Origin: Bradyrhizobium jicamae
GTDB taxonomy: Bacteria > Pseudomonadota > Alphaproteobacteria > Rhizobiales > Xanthobacteraceae
DNA length: 64,000 nucleotides
Direction: 5' to 3'
Assembly (NCBI RefSeq): GCF_001440395.1
Contig: NZ_LLXZ01000049.1
Coordinates: 84,064-148,063 of the forward strand
The translations under genes were made by a program, and so were the position numbers. How positions within the stretch are numbered: the stretch's first letter is position 1; each line of letters begins with the position of its first letter. Positions 50,083 to 59,174 of this stretch are shown here, in pieces. Under the pieces are notes generated by a model, which was given only the letters and a program-made list of their open reading frames with translations, had not been told where the DNA came from and ran no database searches.

Positions 50083-50817
50083 CTATTCAGCCGCGACGTG
50101 ATCGGGCCGGCCGTGGCGGACCTCTTCGTGTGCCACAAACAGATGTCCGGCGTGCTTGATGACGTTCTCGGTCGTCTCGCGAATATGGCGTTCGATCAGT
50201 TCCTGCGCCTTTGGCACATCGCGCGCGATCACCGAGTCCATGATCATCTTGTGCTCGACATCCTTGGCCCGCCACTTGGTCCTGAACTGCGACGACATCC
50301 GCCGGTAGCGGTGGGCGCGCTCGAAAAGCTTTTGGCGGATTTCCAGAAGGTTGGGGGAGGCGCAGGCGGCGACGAGCGAAAAGTGAAAATCGCCGTGCAG
50401 TTTGCCCCATTCTTCCGACAGATAGTAGTTGGAACCAAGCCGTGTCTGCAGCCGGTCCATCCGGTGGAACGCGCCGATGATGTCCGCCTCCCAGCCATCG
50501 TCGCCGTTCTTGATGGCCAGCGCGAGGCATTCTCGTTCGACGAGCACGCGGACATAGGTCAGGTCGTTGAGGTCGTCGATCGAGACCGGCGCAACGACAA
50601 AACCGCGCTGGTCTTCGGCGATCACCAGCCCTTCCGCGACCAGGCGCGACAGCGCCTCGCGCAGGGTCGAGAAGCTGACGGCATACATCTCGCGCAGTCC
50701 CTCAAACCGGAGTTTTGCGCCCGGCTTGAGCGCGCAGCTGATGATGTCCGCGCGCATCCGGTGCAGCACGTCCGCCGCGCGTGTTTCGCCTGCCGGTTTG
50801 AGCTTCTCGCGCATCAA
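50083..50817 (-). CDS. GntR-family regulator, FadR/FCD subfamily
   Basis: The 244-residue regulator has a winged helix (LRFEGLREMYAVSFSTLREALSRLVAEGLVIAEDQRGFVV) and an FCD ligand domain with the metal/ligand-binding His pattern (LHGDFHFSL, IARDVPKAQELIERHIRET). Such proteins usually repress catabolic operons and release DNA when an organic acid binds. It is set among the genes whose promoters share the TTCGAA-type palindrome, and one copy sits in its own promoter. Confidence 0.9.
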   Translation of the reverse strand: MMREKLKPAGETRAADVLHRMRADIISCALKPGAKLRFEGLREMYAVSFSTLREALSRLVAEGLVIAEDQRGFVVAPVSIDDLNDLTYVRVLVERECLALAIKNGDDGWEADIIGAFHRMDRLQTRLGSNYYLSEEWGKLHGDFHFSLVAACASPNLLEIRQKLFERAHRYRRMSSQFRTKWRAKDVEHKMIMDSVIARDVPKAQELIERHIRETTENVIKHAGHLFVAHEEVRHGRPDHVAAE

Positions 50818-50854
50818 TTGCCTTCCTGGTCGGTGTCCACTGCCAAGATAGGCT

Positions 50855-50870
50855 GATTTTCGAAAAAATC
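50855..50870. promoter_or_regulatory. Single GATTTTCGAAAAAATC palindrome upstream of gntR
   Basis: A near-perfect palindrome lies 38 bases upstream of the gntR start codon. It has the same TTTTCGAAA core as the paired sites. It would allow autoregulation. Confidence 0.6.
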
Positions 50871-50981
50871 AAACCACCCGTGCCGCCGGCAGAGTCCAGA
50901 ACGGAGGAGGGGACCCTTTAATTCGTCCCTCCCAGGCCCCTGTGCGTCCCATTCTGACGCCGCGGCGCGGCTCCTTGCCCG

Positions 50982-52178
50982 TTAACCAAAGGCTTGGAGC
51001 CCGGTCTGGGCGCGGCCGAGGATCAGCGCGTGCACATCGTGTGCGCCTTCATACGTGTTAACCGTCTCCAGGTTCAGCATGTGGCGCATGACATTGAACT
51101 CATCGGAAATGCCGTTGCCGCCATGCATGTCGCGCGCGAGCCGCGCGATCTCCAGCGCCTTGCCGCAATTGTTGCGCTTGATCAGGCTGATCATCTCCGG
51201 CGCCATGCGGCCTTCGTCGAACAGCCGCCCGACGCGCAGCGCCGCCTGAAGGCCGAGGCTGATTTCGGTCTGCATGTCGGCAAGCTTCTTCTGGTAGAGT
51301 TGCGTGTGGGCCAGCGGCCGTCCGAACTGCTTGCGGTCGAGCCCATATTGACGCGCCGCGTGCCAGCAGGCTTCGGCCGCGCCCATCGCGCCCCACGCAA
51401 TGCCATAGCGTGCGCGATTGAGACAGCCAAACGGGCCGGACAGGCCTTCCGCGTCCGGCAGCAGCGCGTCTTCGTTCACCTCGACGCCATCGAGCACGAT
51501 CTCGCCGGTCACCGAAGCGCGCAGCGAGAGTTTCCCCTCGATCTTCGGCGCTGAAAGGCCCGCCATTCCTTTCTCCAGAACAAAGCCCCGGATCTTCCCG
51601 CCATGCGCGTCTGATTTCGCCCATATCACGAAGACATCGGCGATCGGCGCATTGGTGATCCAGATCTTTGCGCCGTTGAGCCGATAGCCGCGATCGATTT
51701 TTGTCGCGCGTGTTTTCATGCCGCCGGGATCGGAGCCTGCATCCGGCTCGGTCAGGCCGAAGCAGCCGATCCACTCGCCGGTGGCGAGCTTTGGAAGATA
51801 TTTGCGGCGCTGTGCTTCCGAGCCATAGGCATGGATCGGATACATCACCAGCGACGATTGAACCGACATCATCGAGCGGTAGCCGCTGTCGACGCGCTCG
51901 ACCTCGCGCGCGATCAGGCCGTAGGCGACGTAGGAGGCGCCGATGCCGCCATACGTTTCGGGGATGGTTACGCCCAACAGTCCAAGCTCTCCCATCTCAC
52001 GAAAGATCGCCGGATCGGTGTGCTCATCGCGGAATGCCTGCCGGACCCGGGGGCCGAGGTGCTCCTGCACATAGGCGCGCGCCGTATCCCGAATCATTCG
52101 CTCGTCTTCGCTGAACTGCTCCTCGATCAGGAATGGATCGTCCCACACGAACGGACCGCTACCGCCTGCACTTGCCAT
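50982..52178 (-). CDS. gcdH: Glutaryl-CoA dehydrogenase-like acyl-CoA dehydrogenase
   Basis: The 398-residue flavoprotein matches glutaryl-CoA dehydrogenase in its signature segments: [32 protein letters not shown], and [15 protein letters not shown] with the catalytic Glu in YEG. It would dehydrogenate, and possibly decarboxylate, a dicarboxylyl-CoA such as the product of aromatic-ring degradation. ATG 52178 follows GGAGAG. It is divergent from the extradiol-type dioxygenase gene, with two GntR-type palindromes between them. Confidence 0.88.
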   Translation of the reverse strand: MASAGGSGPFVWDDPFLIEEQFSEDERMIRDTARAYVQEHLGPRVRQAFRDEHTDPAIFREMGELGLLGVTIPETYGGIGASYVAYGLIAREVERVDSGYRSMMSVQSSLVMYPIHAYGSEAQRRKYLPKLATGEWIGCFGLTEPDAGSDPGGMKTRATKIDRGYRLNGAKIWITNAPIADVFVIWAKSDAHGGKIRGFVLEKGMAGLSAPKIEGKLSLRASVTGEIVLDGVEVNEDALLPDAEGLSGPFGCLNRARYGIAWGAMGAAEACWHAARQYGLDRKQFGRPLAHTQLYQKKLADMQTEISLGLQAALRVGRLFDEGRMAPEMISLIKRNNCGKALEIARLARDMHGGNGISDEFNVMRHMLNLETVNTYEGAHDVHALILGRAQTGLQAFG

Positions 52179-52250
52179 GACTCTCTCCAATGCTTGGAAC
52201 CCGACCCCGCGGTCACCCCGCCGGCTTGCTGGCTGGGCACTTCGCACAAA

Positions 52251-52280
52251 ATTTCGAAATAATCAATTTTGTTCGAAATT
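52251..52280. promoter_or_regulatory. Paired TTCGAA palindromes in a divergent promoter
   Basis: ATTTCGAAAT (52251-52260, perfect palindrome) and GTTCGAAATT (52271-52280) have centres 19 bases apart. They lie between the acyl-CoA dehydrogenase and the VOC dioxygenase genes, so one pair could control both directions. Confidence 0.68.
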
Positions 52281-52342
52281 ACCTTGCCTCGTGCCTCGCG
52301 ATGCGGTAGCAGGACATCAAACGCCGATGAGGCCGGGAGGTA

Positions 52343-53248
52343 ATGATGCAGCATCTGGTGCACGCGATCGGGCATGTGAAAATCAATACGACCGTCCCCG
52401 AGGCGGTCGTGCGGGATGCGACCGAGATCCTCGGCCTGCATGTGACTTATTCCGACGAGCGCCAGACATGGCTGAGCTCCAACGGCCGCGCCGCCGAGCT
52501 GGTGCTGCTCCGCTCGGACGAGAACGCGACGCATACGATCGGGCTGGAGGCGCTCACCGTCGAAGCCGTGGGGGAGGTGGCATCCCGGGTCGAAGGCGCT
52601 GGCTGCCGCATCCTCTCGCGTGAACCGAGCCTCAAATGCATGGCCGCGGGCGTGACCTTCGCAACGCCGGAAGGCCTTCGCTTCGAAATCCATACACCGA
52701 CGCGCGATCAAATTTATGGGCGAAGGTACCCGACCCACGGCGTCGGGCCGAACCGCATGGATCATCTCAATCTGACATCGCCCGATCCTACCGCAACGCG
52801 CCGCCAGCTTGAACAGATCTGCGGCCTTCGCCTATCGGAACGCATGGTCGACGACAGCCTGAGCTGGATGTATGGCGGCAACCGCCAGCATCACATCGTG
52901 GGTGTCGTCCGCGGCAAGGTCGGGCTGCACCACTATTCCTTCGAGTTCAGGGAGTTCAACGATTACCTGAAACTCGGCGATCTCCTCGATCGCTTCGACA
53001 AGCAGATGATGTGGGGCCCGGGCCGCCACCGGCCGGGCGACAACACCTACGCCTATTACACCGATGCCAGCGGCGCGATGGTCGAATGCTCGGGCTCGAT
53101 GGCGCTGATCGCCGACGATGCGGACTTCGTTCCAAACGTCATTACCAGCCTCGAGCGTCCCGGCAATGTGCGCTGCATGAATGTCTGGGGCACGCCTGCG
53201 CCGCTCGAATGGCGCCAGCATCATTTCCCCTTCACCGCCATCAAGTGA
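52343..53248 (+). CDS. VOC-superfamily extradiol-type dioxygenase
   Basis: The 301-residue protein has two VOC modules. The C-terminal module carries the 2-His-1-Glu metal triad expected of extradiol ring-cleavage enzymes: His in MDHLNLTS, His in GLHHYSFEF and Glu in AMVECSG. It would open a catechol-type ring made by the FAD hydroxylase encoded downstream. GGGAGG lies three bases before ATG 52343; the next ATG (52346) gives better spacing and may be the true start. Confidence 0.87.
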   Translation: MMQHLVHAIGHVKINTTVPEAVVRDATEILGLHVTYSDERQTWLSSNGRAAELVLLRSDENATHTIGLEALTVEAVGEVASRVEGAGCRILSREPSLKCMAAGVTFATPEGLRFEIHTPTRDQIYGRRYPTHGVGPNRMDHLNLTSPDPTATRRQLEQICGLRLSERMVDDSLSWMYGGNRQHHIVGVVRGKVGLHHYSFEFREFNDYLKLGDLLDRFDKQMMWGPGRHRPGDNTYAYYTDASGAMVECSGSMALIADDADFVPNVITSLERPGNVRCMNVWGTPAPLEWRQHHFPFTAIK

Positions 53249-53304
53249 ACGGCGGCCGCGGCCGCCAGATCGGCCGCGAGAGGTGGCAAAGAACTACGAG
53301 GACC

Positions 53305-54192
53305 ATGCCGATGCAAGAAAAACTCTCTTTTCGTTCCGACGGGCTCAAGCTCTCTGCCGTTCTGCACGTGCCTGATACGAGAAAGCCCGGGCAACGGCTG
53401 CCCGCCTTCATTGTACTGCACGGCTTCGTCGGCTCGAAGGACGAGTCCCACGCTGAAATCCAGGCGCGGATGCTGGAGGAGATGGGCTATGTGGCGCTCC
53501 GCTTCGATTTTCGCTGCTGCGGCGAGAGCGAGGGCGAGCGCGCGCAGGTGCGCTGCTTCGATCAGGTGGCTGATGCCAAGAACGCGCTGTCATTCCTCGC
53601 CGAGCGGGAAGAGGTCGATCCCAAGCGCATCGGCGTGGTCGGCCACAGTTTTGGGGCGGCTGTCTCGGTTTATTCGGCCGGCATCGACGACCGCTTCGCC
53701 TGTGTGATCTCCTCCTGCGGCTGGGGTGATGGCGAACGAAAATTCCGCGGCCAGCATCCAACGCCCGAGGCCTGGGCGAAGTTCACCGGCCTTCTGGACA
53801 AGGGCCGCCGCCAGAAGCAGGAAACGGGCGAGAGCATGTGGATCTCCCGTTTCGACGCCGTGCCGATTCCCGAACATCTCCGCAAGAATCTCTCGCCGAA
53901 GGCGATCATGGAGATTCCGGTCGAGACGGCATGGAGCATGTATAATTTCCGCGCCGATGATGTCGTAGGCAACATCGCGCCGCGCCCGATCCTGTTTCTC
54001 CACACCGCCAATGACACGATCACGCCGACCGAGCAGTCGATCCGCATGTTCGAAAAGGCCGGCCAGCCGGCCGAGCTTGTCTTGATATCCGGCACGTCGC
54101 ATTTTCCACTCGCGCCGCAGGATGCGCCGCGCACCAAGGCGATCATCAAGGGGTGGCTCGACAAGTTCTTTCCTTCGCCGCTCGGAGCCTGA
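53305..54192 (+). CDS. Alpha/beta hydrolase
   Basis: The 295-residue hydrolase has the oxyanion segment VLHGFVGSKDES, nucleophile elbow GHSFGAA, acid-residue segment LHTANDTITP and His in SGTSHFPL. It lies in the dioxygenase operon, so it could hydrolyse a meta-cleavage product or an ester of the growth substrate. It is closer in sequence feel to dienelactone/BAAT-type esterases than to MhpC. The start could also be ATG 53311. Confidence 0.82.
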   Translation: MPMQEKLSFRSDGLKLSAVLHVPDTRKPGQRLPAFIVLHGFVGSKDESHAEIQARMLEEMGYVALRFDFRCCGESEGERAQVRCFDQVADAKNALSFLAEREEVDPKRIGVVGHSFGAAVSVYSAGIDDRFACVISSCGWGDGERKFRGQHPTPEAWAKFTGLLDKGRRQKQETGESMWISRFDAVPIPEHLRKNLSPKAIMEIPVETAWSMYNFRADDVVGNIAPRPILFLHTANDTITPTEQSIRMFEKAGQPAELVLISGTSHFPLAPQDAPRTKAIIKGWLDKFFPSPLGA

Positions 54193-54194
54193 GC

Positions 54195-55244
54195 ATGGCG
54201 GAAGTTTCGGGCATGGTCGCGATCGACGCCGGCAGCCTCCGGACCTTCGCAGCCGACCTTCTCGGGGCCGGCGGGTTTTCGGCCGACCAGGCCGAACAGA
54301 CGGCGGACGTGCTGGTCTGGGCCAATCTGCGCGGCGCGGATTCACACGGCGTGCTGCGGATTCCGCGCTACGTCGAAATGGTCGAGCTTGGCCTGATCAA
54401 CCCCGAGGCCGAGCCGCGCCAGGTTTCGGGAAAGGGCGCAGTGGCGGTCATCGATGCGCAGCGCGCGCCGGGCGCGGTCGCGATGAATCTCGCCGCACGA
54501 ACTGCAGCGCAGCTTTCGGATCTGCATGGCATCGGCTGGTGCGCGGTTCGCGCCATCACCCATGCCGGCGCGATCGGATATTACGCACAGCAGGTCGCCC
54601 GCAGGGGCCACGTCGCCATCGCCATGACGGCCTCAAAACCGTTGATGATCTACCATGGCTCCCGGGCCGAGGGGGTGTCGACAAACCCGATCGCGATTGC
54701 CGCACCGACGACCGATCCCGATCGTCCCTTGCTGCTGGACATGTCGACCGCGTCGGTCGCGATCGGCAAGATCATGGCCGCAAAGGATGCCGGAAAGCCG
54801 ATTCCGCCGGGCTGGGGCGTCGATGAGAAGGGCGAGGGGACAACCGACCCGCGCAAGGTCAAGGCGGTGCTGCCGATGGCAGGTGCCAAGGGCTCCGGTC
54901 TTTCCTTGATGATCGAGGTGCTCGCGAGCCTCATGGTGGCGAATCCTCTCATCAGCGTTGCGCTGACGGAAGGGCGTGATCCCGGTGGCAATGGCCTTGT
55001 TGCCGCGCTCGATCCATCGGCATTCGGGAACGAATTCACGCGTGAAGTCGACCGCCTGCGCTCGGCCATCAAGGACCTGCCGCCGGCCGCCGGATCCTCC
55101 GACGTCTATCTGCCCGGCGAACGCGGCTTCGACGAAATGGAGAAACGTTCGAGCACCGGCGTGCCGCTGGTGCAGGGGACGCGGTCGAGATTGCTTGCGC
55201 TTGCGAAAAAACTGAACGTCGCGGTACCGCAAGGCCTCGCTTAG
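54195..55244 (+). CDS. Ldh-family (malate/L-lactate/ureidoglycolate-type) dehydrogenase
   Basis: The 349-residue NAD(P)-dependent oxidoreductase shows the family's ADSHGVLRIPRYVE near the N-terminus, ITHAGAIGYYAQQ (catalytic His region), and LLDMSTASVAIGKI. Related enzymes oxidise 2-hydroxy acids. In this operon it may act on a hydroxy acid released by ring cleavage. It starts two bases after the hydrolase stop. Confidence 0.87.
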   Translation: MAEVSGMVAIDAGSLRTFAADLLGAGGFSADQAEQTADVLVWANLRGADSHGVLRIPRYVEMVELGLINPEAEPRQVSGKGAVAVIDAQRAPGAVAMNLAARTAAQLSDLHGIGWCAVRAITHAGAIGYYAQQVARRGHVAIAMTASKPLMIYHGSRAEGVSTNPIAIAAPTTDPDRPLLLDMSTASVAIGKIMAAKDAGKPIPPGWGVDEKGEGTTDPRKVKAVLPMAGAKGSGLSLMIEVLASLMVANPLISVALTEGRDPGGNGLVAALDPSAFGNEFTREVDRLRSAIKDLPPAAGSSDVYLPGERGFDEMEKRSSTGVPLVQGTRSRLLALAKKLNVAVPQGLA

Positions 55245-55332
55245 TCGCCAGCGCTGAGGCGGTGCCGCACAGATCATCGAGAATGAGCGTCGCATTTGGC
55301 GCGTTAGCCGCCATGTGCGTGGAGACAGCGAG

Positions 55333-56934
55333 ATGTCTGGAATTGTTGATGTGGCGATCATCGGTCTGGGGCCGACCGGCGCCATCCTCTCGGCTTTGTT
55401 GGGTCGCAGCGGCATCAATACCGTCGTCATCGACAAGTCGGATGACATCTTTCCGTTGCCGCGCGCGGTCAGCTTCGATCACGAGGTCATGCGCGTCATT
55501 CAGAATCTCGGCCTTGCCGATGCGATACAGCCATATGTCGTGCCATATCCTCCGACCGAATATCGCGGCGCCGACGGCAGGCTCATCGCGCGGTACGAAT
55601 CCCTGCCGCCGCCATATCCGCAAGGCTGGCAGCCGAGCTTCATGTTCAAGCAGCCGCCATTCGAGCGAACGATACGCCGGTCGCTGGCGGATCTGCCGAC
55701 GGTGGATGTCCGCCTTGGCACCGCGTTGACAGGCCTCAGGCAGGATAACGACCAGGTCGAACTGGAAATCATCAGTGGCTCGGGCGACGCCGAAAAGCTG
55801 CGTGCCCGGTATGTCATCGGATGCGACGGCGGAACGAGCCTGGTGCGAAAGCTGATGGGCATCGGGCTGGAGACGCTCGACTTCGACGAGCCGTGGCTCG
55901 TCACTGATGTTCTCGTCAACGACAACGGCCTGAGCAAGCTGCCGCAGACCGTCGTGCAGTATTGCGACCCCACGCGTCCGACAACCTATGTCGTGGGGTC
56001 CGGTAACCACCGCCGCTGGGAGTTCATGCTGCTGCCCGGAGAAGCGGCGGAGGAGATGAACCAGGAGGCCGCGATCTGGCGGCTGCTCGGGCGCTGGTTG
56101 ACGCCTGCGGACGGAGAGATCTGGCGGGCGACTACTTACGTGTTCCATGCGCTCGTCGCCAACGAATGGCGTCGTGGTCGGGTCCTGCTGGCCGGCGATG
56201 CCGCCCACATGACGCCGCCCTTCATGGCGCAGGGCATGTGCCAGGGCGTGCGCGATGCGGCGAACCTCGCCTGGAAGCTCGCGCTGGTGATCAGGGGGCA
56301 GTCAGCGCCTGACTTGCTCGATAGCTATCAGCGCGAACGCCGCGCGCATGTGAAGGCGACCACCGAAACAGCGAAAACGCTGGGACGCGTGATCTGCGAG
56401 CTCGATATGGCAAAGGCAATCGAAAGGGACGCGCGCTTGCTCCGCGAAATGGGCGATCCGCCGGCGACGCAGTATCGGCAGAACCTCATTCCCGGGCTTG
56501 GCGAGGGGGCGCTCTGCTCCGATCAGGGCGCGCCGGTCGGCTTGCGCTTTCCGCAGCCGGAAGTCGCGCGCGAAGCAGGCCCATGCCTGCTGGACGATAT
56601 AGTCGGCGCCTCGTTCCGCCTGGTCGTGTCTTCCGACATCGCTCGCCGCGATATTCCCGAAGCATTGCGCCGAACGATCATCGGGCTGGGCGGCACGGTT
56701 CTGTCATTGGCGGAGGCAGGGCTCTCTCGGTCGCTCGGAGCGGGCGAATGGTCGATCGTGGAAACCGGAGGGGTCCTGAAAGCCTGGTTGCGTGAACACG
56801 GCTTGGTGGCCGCCCTGGTGCGTCCCGATCACTATGTCTTTGCGGTCGCGAGGCAACTGCCTGACCTGAACGCGATGAGCGATCTGCTTGACGGGCACCT
56901 CCATTCAACCATCAGGGACAGGATCGACGCATGA
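55333..56934 (+). CDS. FAD-dependent aromatic hydroxylase (MhpA/PheA type)
   Basis: The 533-residue class A flavoprotein monooxygenase has all three family motifs: GLGPTG (FAD ADP-binding), GCDGGTSLVRK (DG motif) and LLAGDAAHMTPPFMAQGM (GD motif). It ends in a thioredoxin-like domain, as MhpA does. It would hydroxylate a phenolic acid to the catechol attacked by the VOC dioxygenase. ATG 55333 (MSGIVDVAIIGLG) was chosen. Its stop overlaps the next start as ATGA. Confidence 0.9.
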   Translation: MSGIVDVAIIGLGPTGAILSALLGRSGINTVVIDKSDDIFPLPRAVSFDHEVMRVIQNLGLADAIQPYVVPYPPTEYRGADGRLIARYESLPPPYPQGWQPSFMFKQPPFERTIRRSLADLPTVDVRLGTALTGLRQDNDQVELEIISGSGDAEKLRARYVIGCDGGTSLVRKLMGIGLETLDFDEPWLVTDVLVNDNGLSKLPQTVVQYCDPTRPTTYVVGSGNHRRWEFMLLPGEAAEEMNQEAAIWRLLGRWLTPADGEIWRATTYVFHALVANEWRRGRVLLAGDAAHMTPPFMAQGMCQGVRDAANLAWKLALVIRGQSAPDLLDSYQRERRAHVKATTETAKTLGRVICELDMAKAIERDARLLREMGDPPATQYRQNLIPGLGEGALCSDQGAPVGLRFPQPEVAREAGPCLLDDIVGASFRLVVSSDIARRDIPEALRRTIIGLGGTVLSLAEAGLSRSLGAGEWSIVETGGVLKAWLREHGLVAALVRPDHYVFAVARQLPDLNAMSDLLDGHLHSTIRDRIDA

Positions 56935-57791
56935 AACTGTTGTCGTTTTCCGAAGGCGGGCGCGAAAGCTGGGGTGCGGTCGCCGGAGAGATCGTCGTCG
57001 ATCTCGGCAAGGCCCTCCCGCACTATCCGACGCTGGCCGACTTCATCGCCAGTACCGATTACATCAGGCGCGATGAGATCGTCAGCGCCGTAAAGCCGGG
57101 CCCGAAGCTCTCGGACGTCAAATTCCTGCCGGTCATTCCGCGACCGGAGAAGATCATCTGCGTCGTCCGCAACTATCTCGACCATCACAACGAAGCATTG
57201 GCCTCGGGCCTGAAGCGCGAGATCACGGAATATCCGCCGATCTTCCTGCGCGTCTGGCGTTCGCAGGTCGGCCATAATGAGCCGATCATCCGGCCGAAGG
57301 TCTCGGACCATTTGGACTGGGAAGGCGAGATGGCGGTCGTGATCGGCAAGGCGGGCCGCCATATCAGTCAGGCCGACGCGTGGAGTCATGTCGCGGGCTA
57401 CTCGATCTTCAATGATGTCAGCGTACGCGACTGGCAACGACATGCGCAGCAGATTGCATCCGGCAAGAATTTTGTCGGCACCGGCCCTTGTGGACCGTGG
57501 CTGGTGACGCCGGACGACATCGGCGATCCGGCAAAGCTCAGGATCGAGACACGGGTCAACGGAGCGGTGATGCAGTCGTCCGATACGTCGATGCTGATCT
57601 TTCCGATCCCGCGGCTGGTCGAATACTGCTCCACGATCTTCGATCTCGTTCCGGGCGATGTCATCGCCACGGGGACGCCGGCCGGCGTCGGCTTCGCGCG
57701 CAAGCCTCAGATATTCCTCAAGCCCGGTGACATCGTCGAGGTGGAGATCGAGGAGATCGGGGTGCTGCGCAATCACGTCATCGATGAATGA
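56931..57791 (+). CDS. Fumarylacetoacetate hydrolase-family enzyme
   Basis: The 286-residue protein has the metal-binding and loop motifs GEMAVVIGK, FNDVSVRDWQ and DLVPGDVIATGTPAGVGF. Members hydrolyse C-C bonds of diketo acids or hydrate/decarboxylate meta-pathway intermediates. It is translationally coupled to the hydroxylase, consistent with a later step of the same pathway. A damaged copy of its C-terminal region lies at 58883-59002. Confidence 0.9.
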   Translation: MKLLSFSEGGRESWGAVAGEIVVDLGKALPHYPTLADFIASTDYIRRDEIVSAVKPGPKLSDVKFLPVIPRPEKIICVVRNYLDHHNEALASGLKREITEYPPIFLRVWRSQVGHNEPIIRPKVSDHLDWEGEMAVVIGKAGRHISQADAWSHVAGYSIFNDVSVRDWQRHAQQIASGKNFVGTGPCGPWLVTPDDIGDPAKLRIETRVNGAVMQSSDTSMLIFPIPRLVEYCSTIFDLVPGDVIATGTPAGVGFARKPQIFLKPGDIVEVEIEEIGVLRNHVIDE

Positions 57792-57806
57792 AACGCCGCT
57801 CATAAC

Positions 57807-57822
57807 CCACCGATCTCGGTGG
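57807..57822. terminator. Small hairpin between FAH-family and Bug genes
   Basis: CCACCGA pairs with TCGGTGG around TC. No T-run. It may partially terminate transcription or protect the mRNA end. Confidence 0.4.
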
Positions 57823-57851
57823 CCAACAAATAAAACGGGGAGGGTGCATTG

Positions 57852-58832
57852 ATGGACTGGATGAAGCGCTTTGCGGGAGCCGTCACGATAGCCGCAGCAT
57901 GCATCCTGCCGGCGACGACAGTTTTGGCGGACGATTATCCTTCCAGGCCGGTCCGTCTCCTCCACGGCTTTGCCGCCGGCGGGGCGGCCGATACGATGTC
58001 TCGCATCGTGGCGGAAGGCCTGGCCAGGAAATTGGGACAACCCGTCATCGTCGAAGCCAAGCCGGGCGCGGGCGGAAACATTGCCGCTGATGCGATCGCC
58101 AAGGCGACGCCCGACGGGTACACGATCGGGCTGGTCACCGGTGCGCACGCGATCTCCGCGGCAATCTACAAGAGCCTGAGCTTTCAACCAGTCGAGAGCT
58201 TTGGGATGATCTCGACGCTCGCCTATTACGGCCTGGTCGTCGCGGTGCGAGACGACCATCCCGCCAAATCGCTGGCGGACCTGATCGCGATGGCAAGGCA
58301 GAAACCTGGCGGGCTCAGCTTCGGCTCGGTCGGCTTTGGGAGCACCCATCATCTCGCGGGCGAACTTCTGAATGCGCGGGCCGGTATCGAGTTAATTCAC
58401 GTGCCCTATCGCGGCGACTCCCAGTCTACGACGGCGTTGCTCGGCGGGGACGTGCCGGTCGTCATCGGCACGCCCGTGCTGCTGGCGCCGCAGATCCAGA
58501 GCGGAGCCGTTCGCGGCCTGGCAGTGACATCGTCGACGCGGATTCCCCTGCTTCCGAATGTGCCGTCGGCCGAGGAAGCCGGTGTGAAGGGATATGACGT
58601 TCGTACCTGGGCCGGATTGTTGGTGCCGAAGGGAACGCCGCCGGCGCTGATCGCCAGATTGAATGCGGTCACGCTGGAGGTGCTGAGCGATCCGAATGTC
58701 AGGAAGCAGCTTGAAACGGCGGTCGGCGGCGAGGTGCGCGGCAGTTCACCGGAGGAAATGAAGGCGCTTGTCGCGGCCGAGATCGCAAAATGGTCTGACG
58801 TGGTGGAGAGGGCCAGGATCCCGCGGATCTGA
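57852..58832 (+). CDS. Bug/TctC-family periplasmic solute-binding protein (second)
   Basis: The 326-residue receptor has a Sec signal (residues 1-25, ending VLA-D) and Bug motifs RPVRLLHGFAAGGAADTMSRI, EAKPGAGGNIAADAIAKA and HVPYRGDSQSTTALLGGDV. ATG 57852 follows GGGGAGGG. It is probably the high-affinity receptor for the compound degraded by this operon. As with the first Bug gene, no TctAB permease is encoded nearby. Confidence 0.88.
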   Translation: MDWMKRFAGAVTIAAACILPATTVLADDYPSRPVRLLHGFAAGGAADTMSRIVAEGLARKLGQPVIVEAKPGAGGNIAADAIAKATPDGYTIGLVTGAHAISAAIYKSLSFQPVESFGMISTLAYYGLVVAVRDDHPAKSLADLIAMARQKPGGLSFGSVGFGSTHHLAGELLNARAGIELIHVPYRGDSQSTTALLGGDVPVVIGTPVLLAPQIQSGAVRGLAVTSSTRIPLLPNVPSAEEAGVKGYDVRTWAGLLVPKGTPPALIARLNAVTLEVLSDPNVRKQLETAVGGEVRGSSPEEMKALVAAEIAKWSDVVERARIPRI

Positions 58833-58882
58833 CCTTGATATTCGACAATACCGAATGCGCGATGAAGAGGTCGACGAGAGCA

Positions 58883-59002
58883 GGTCCGCGGCTGATCGAA
58901 TACTGCTCCAGCATCTTCGACCTCGTTCCAGGCGATGTTATCGCCACGGGAACGCAGCCCGGTCAGCTTGAGGGCCGGCGCAATCCTGCGAACGATCGCT
59001 GA
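58883..59002 (+). pseudogene. Fragment of a fumarylacetoacetase-family gene
   Basis: Forty codons read GPRLIEYCSSIFDLVPGDVI then ATGTQPGQ, matching PRLVEYCSTIFDLVPGDVI of the intact gene ~1.3 kb upstream at both DNA and protein level. The frame then ends in LEGRRNPANDR and a stop. There is no start or upstream part. It is a leftover from a duplication or rearrangement in the spacer before the ABC transporter operon. Confidence 0.75.
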
Positions 59003-59174
59003 ATCGATCCTGCTGGCACCCCGCGCGGCGCGTTGTCGCTCGCAGCGGAATGCGACTTGACCTCTGTTTTCGAAATAAATAAGAATATCGAAAATACAAA
59101 AACGTTCCGAAATTGATTCAAGGCAATGGGCAGTCGATCACGGCGTCCAGCCGAGAAAAGCAGGGGAGGATTTA
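59003..59174. promoter_or_regulatory. ABC transporter promoter region with three TTCGAA-like sites
   Basis: TTTTCGAAAT (59065-59074), AATATCGAAAAT (59082-59093) and GTTCCGAAAT (59102-59111) have centres 18 and 19 bases apart. This extends the paired pattern seen upstream of other units in the cluster and suggests cooperative GntR binding. Confidence 0.6.
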
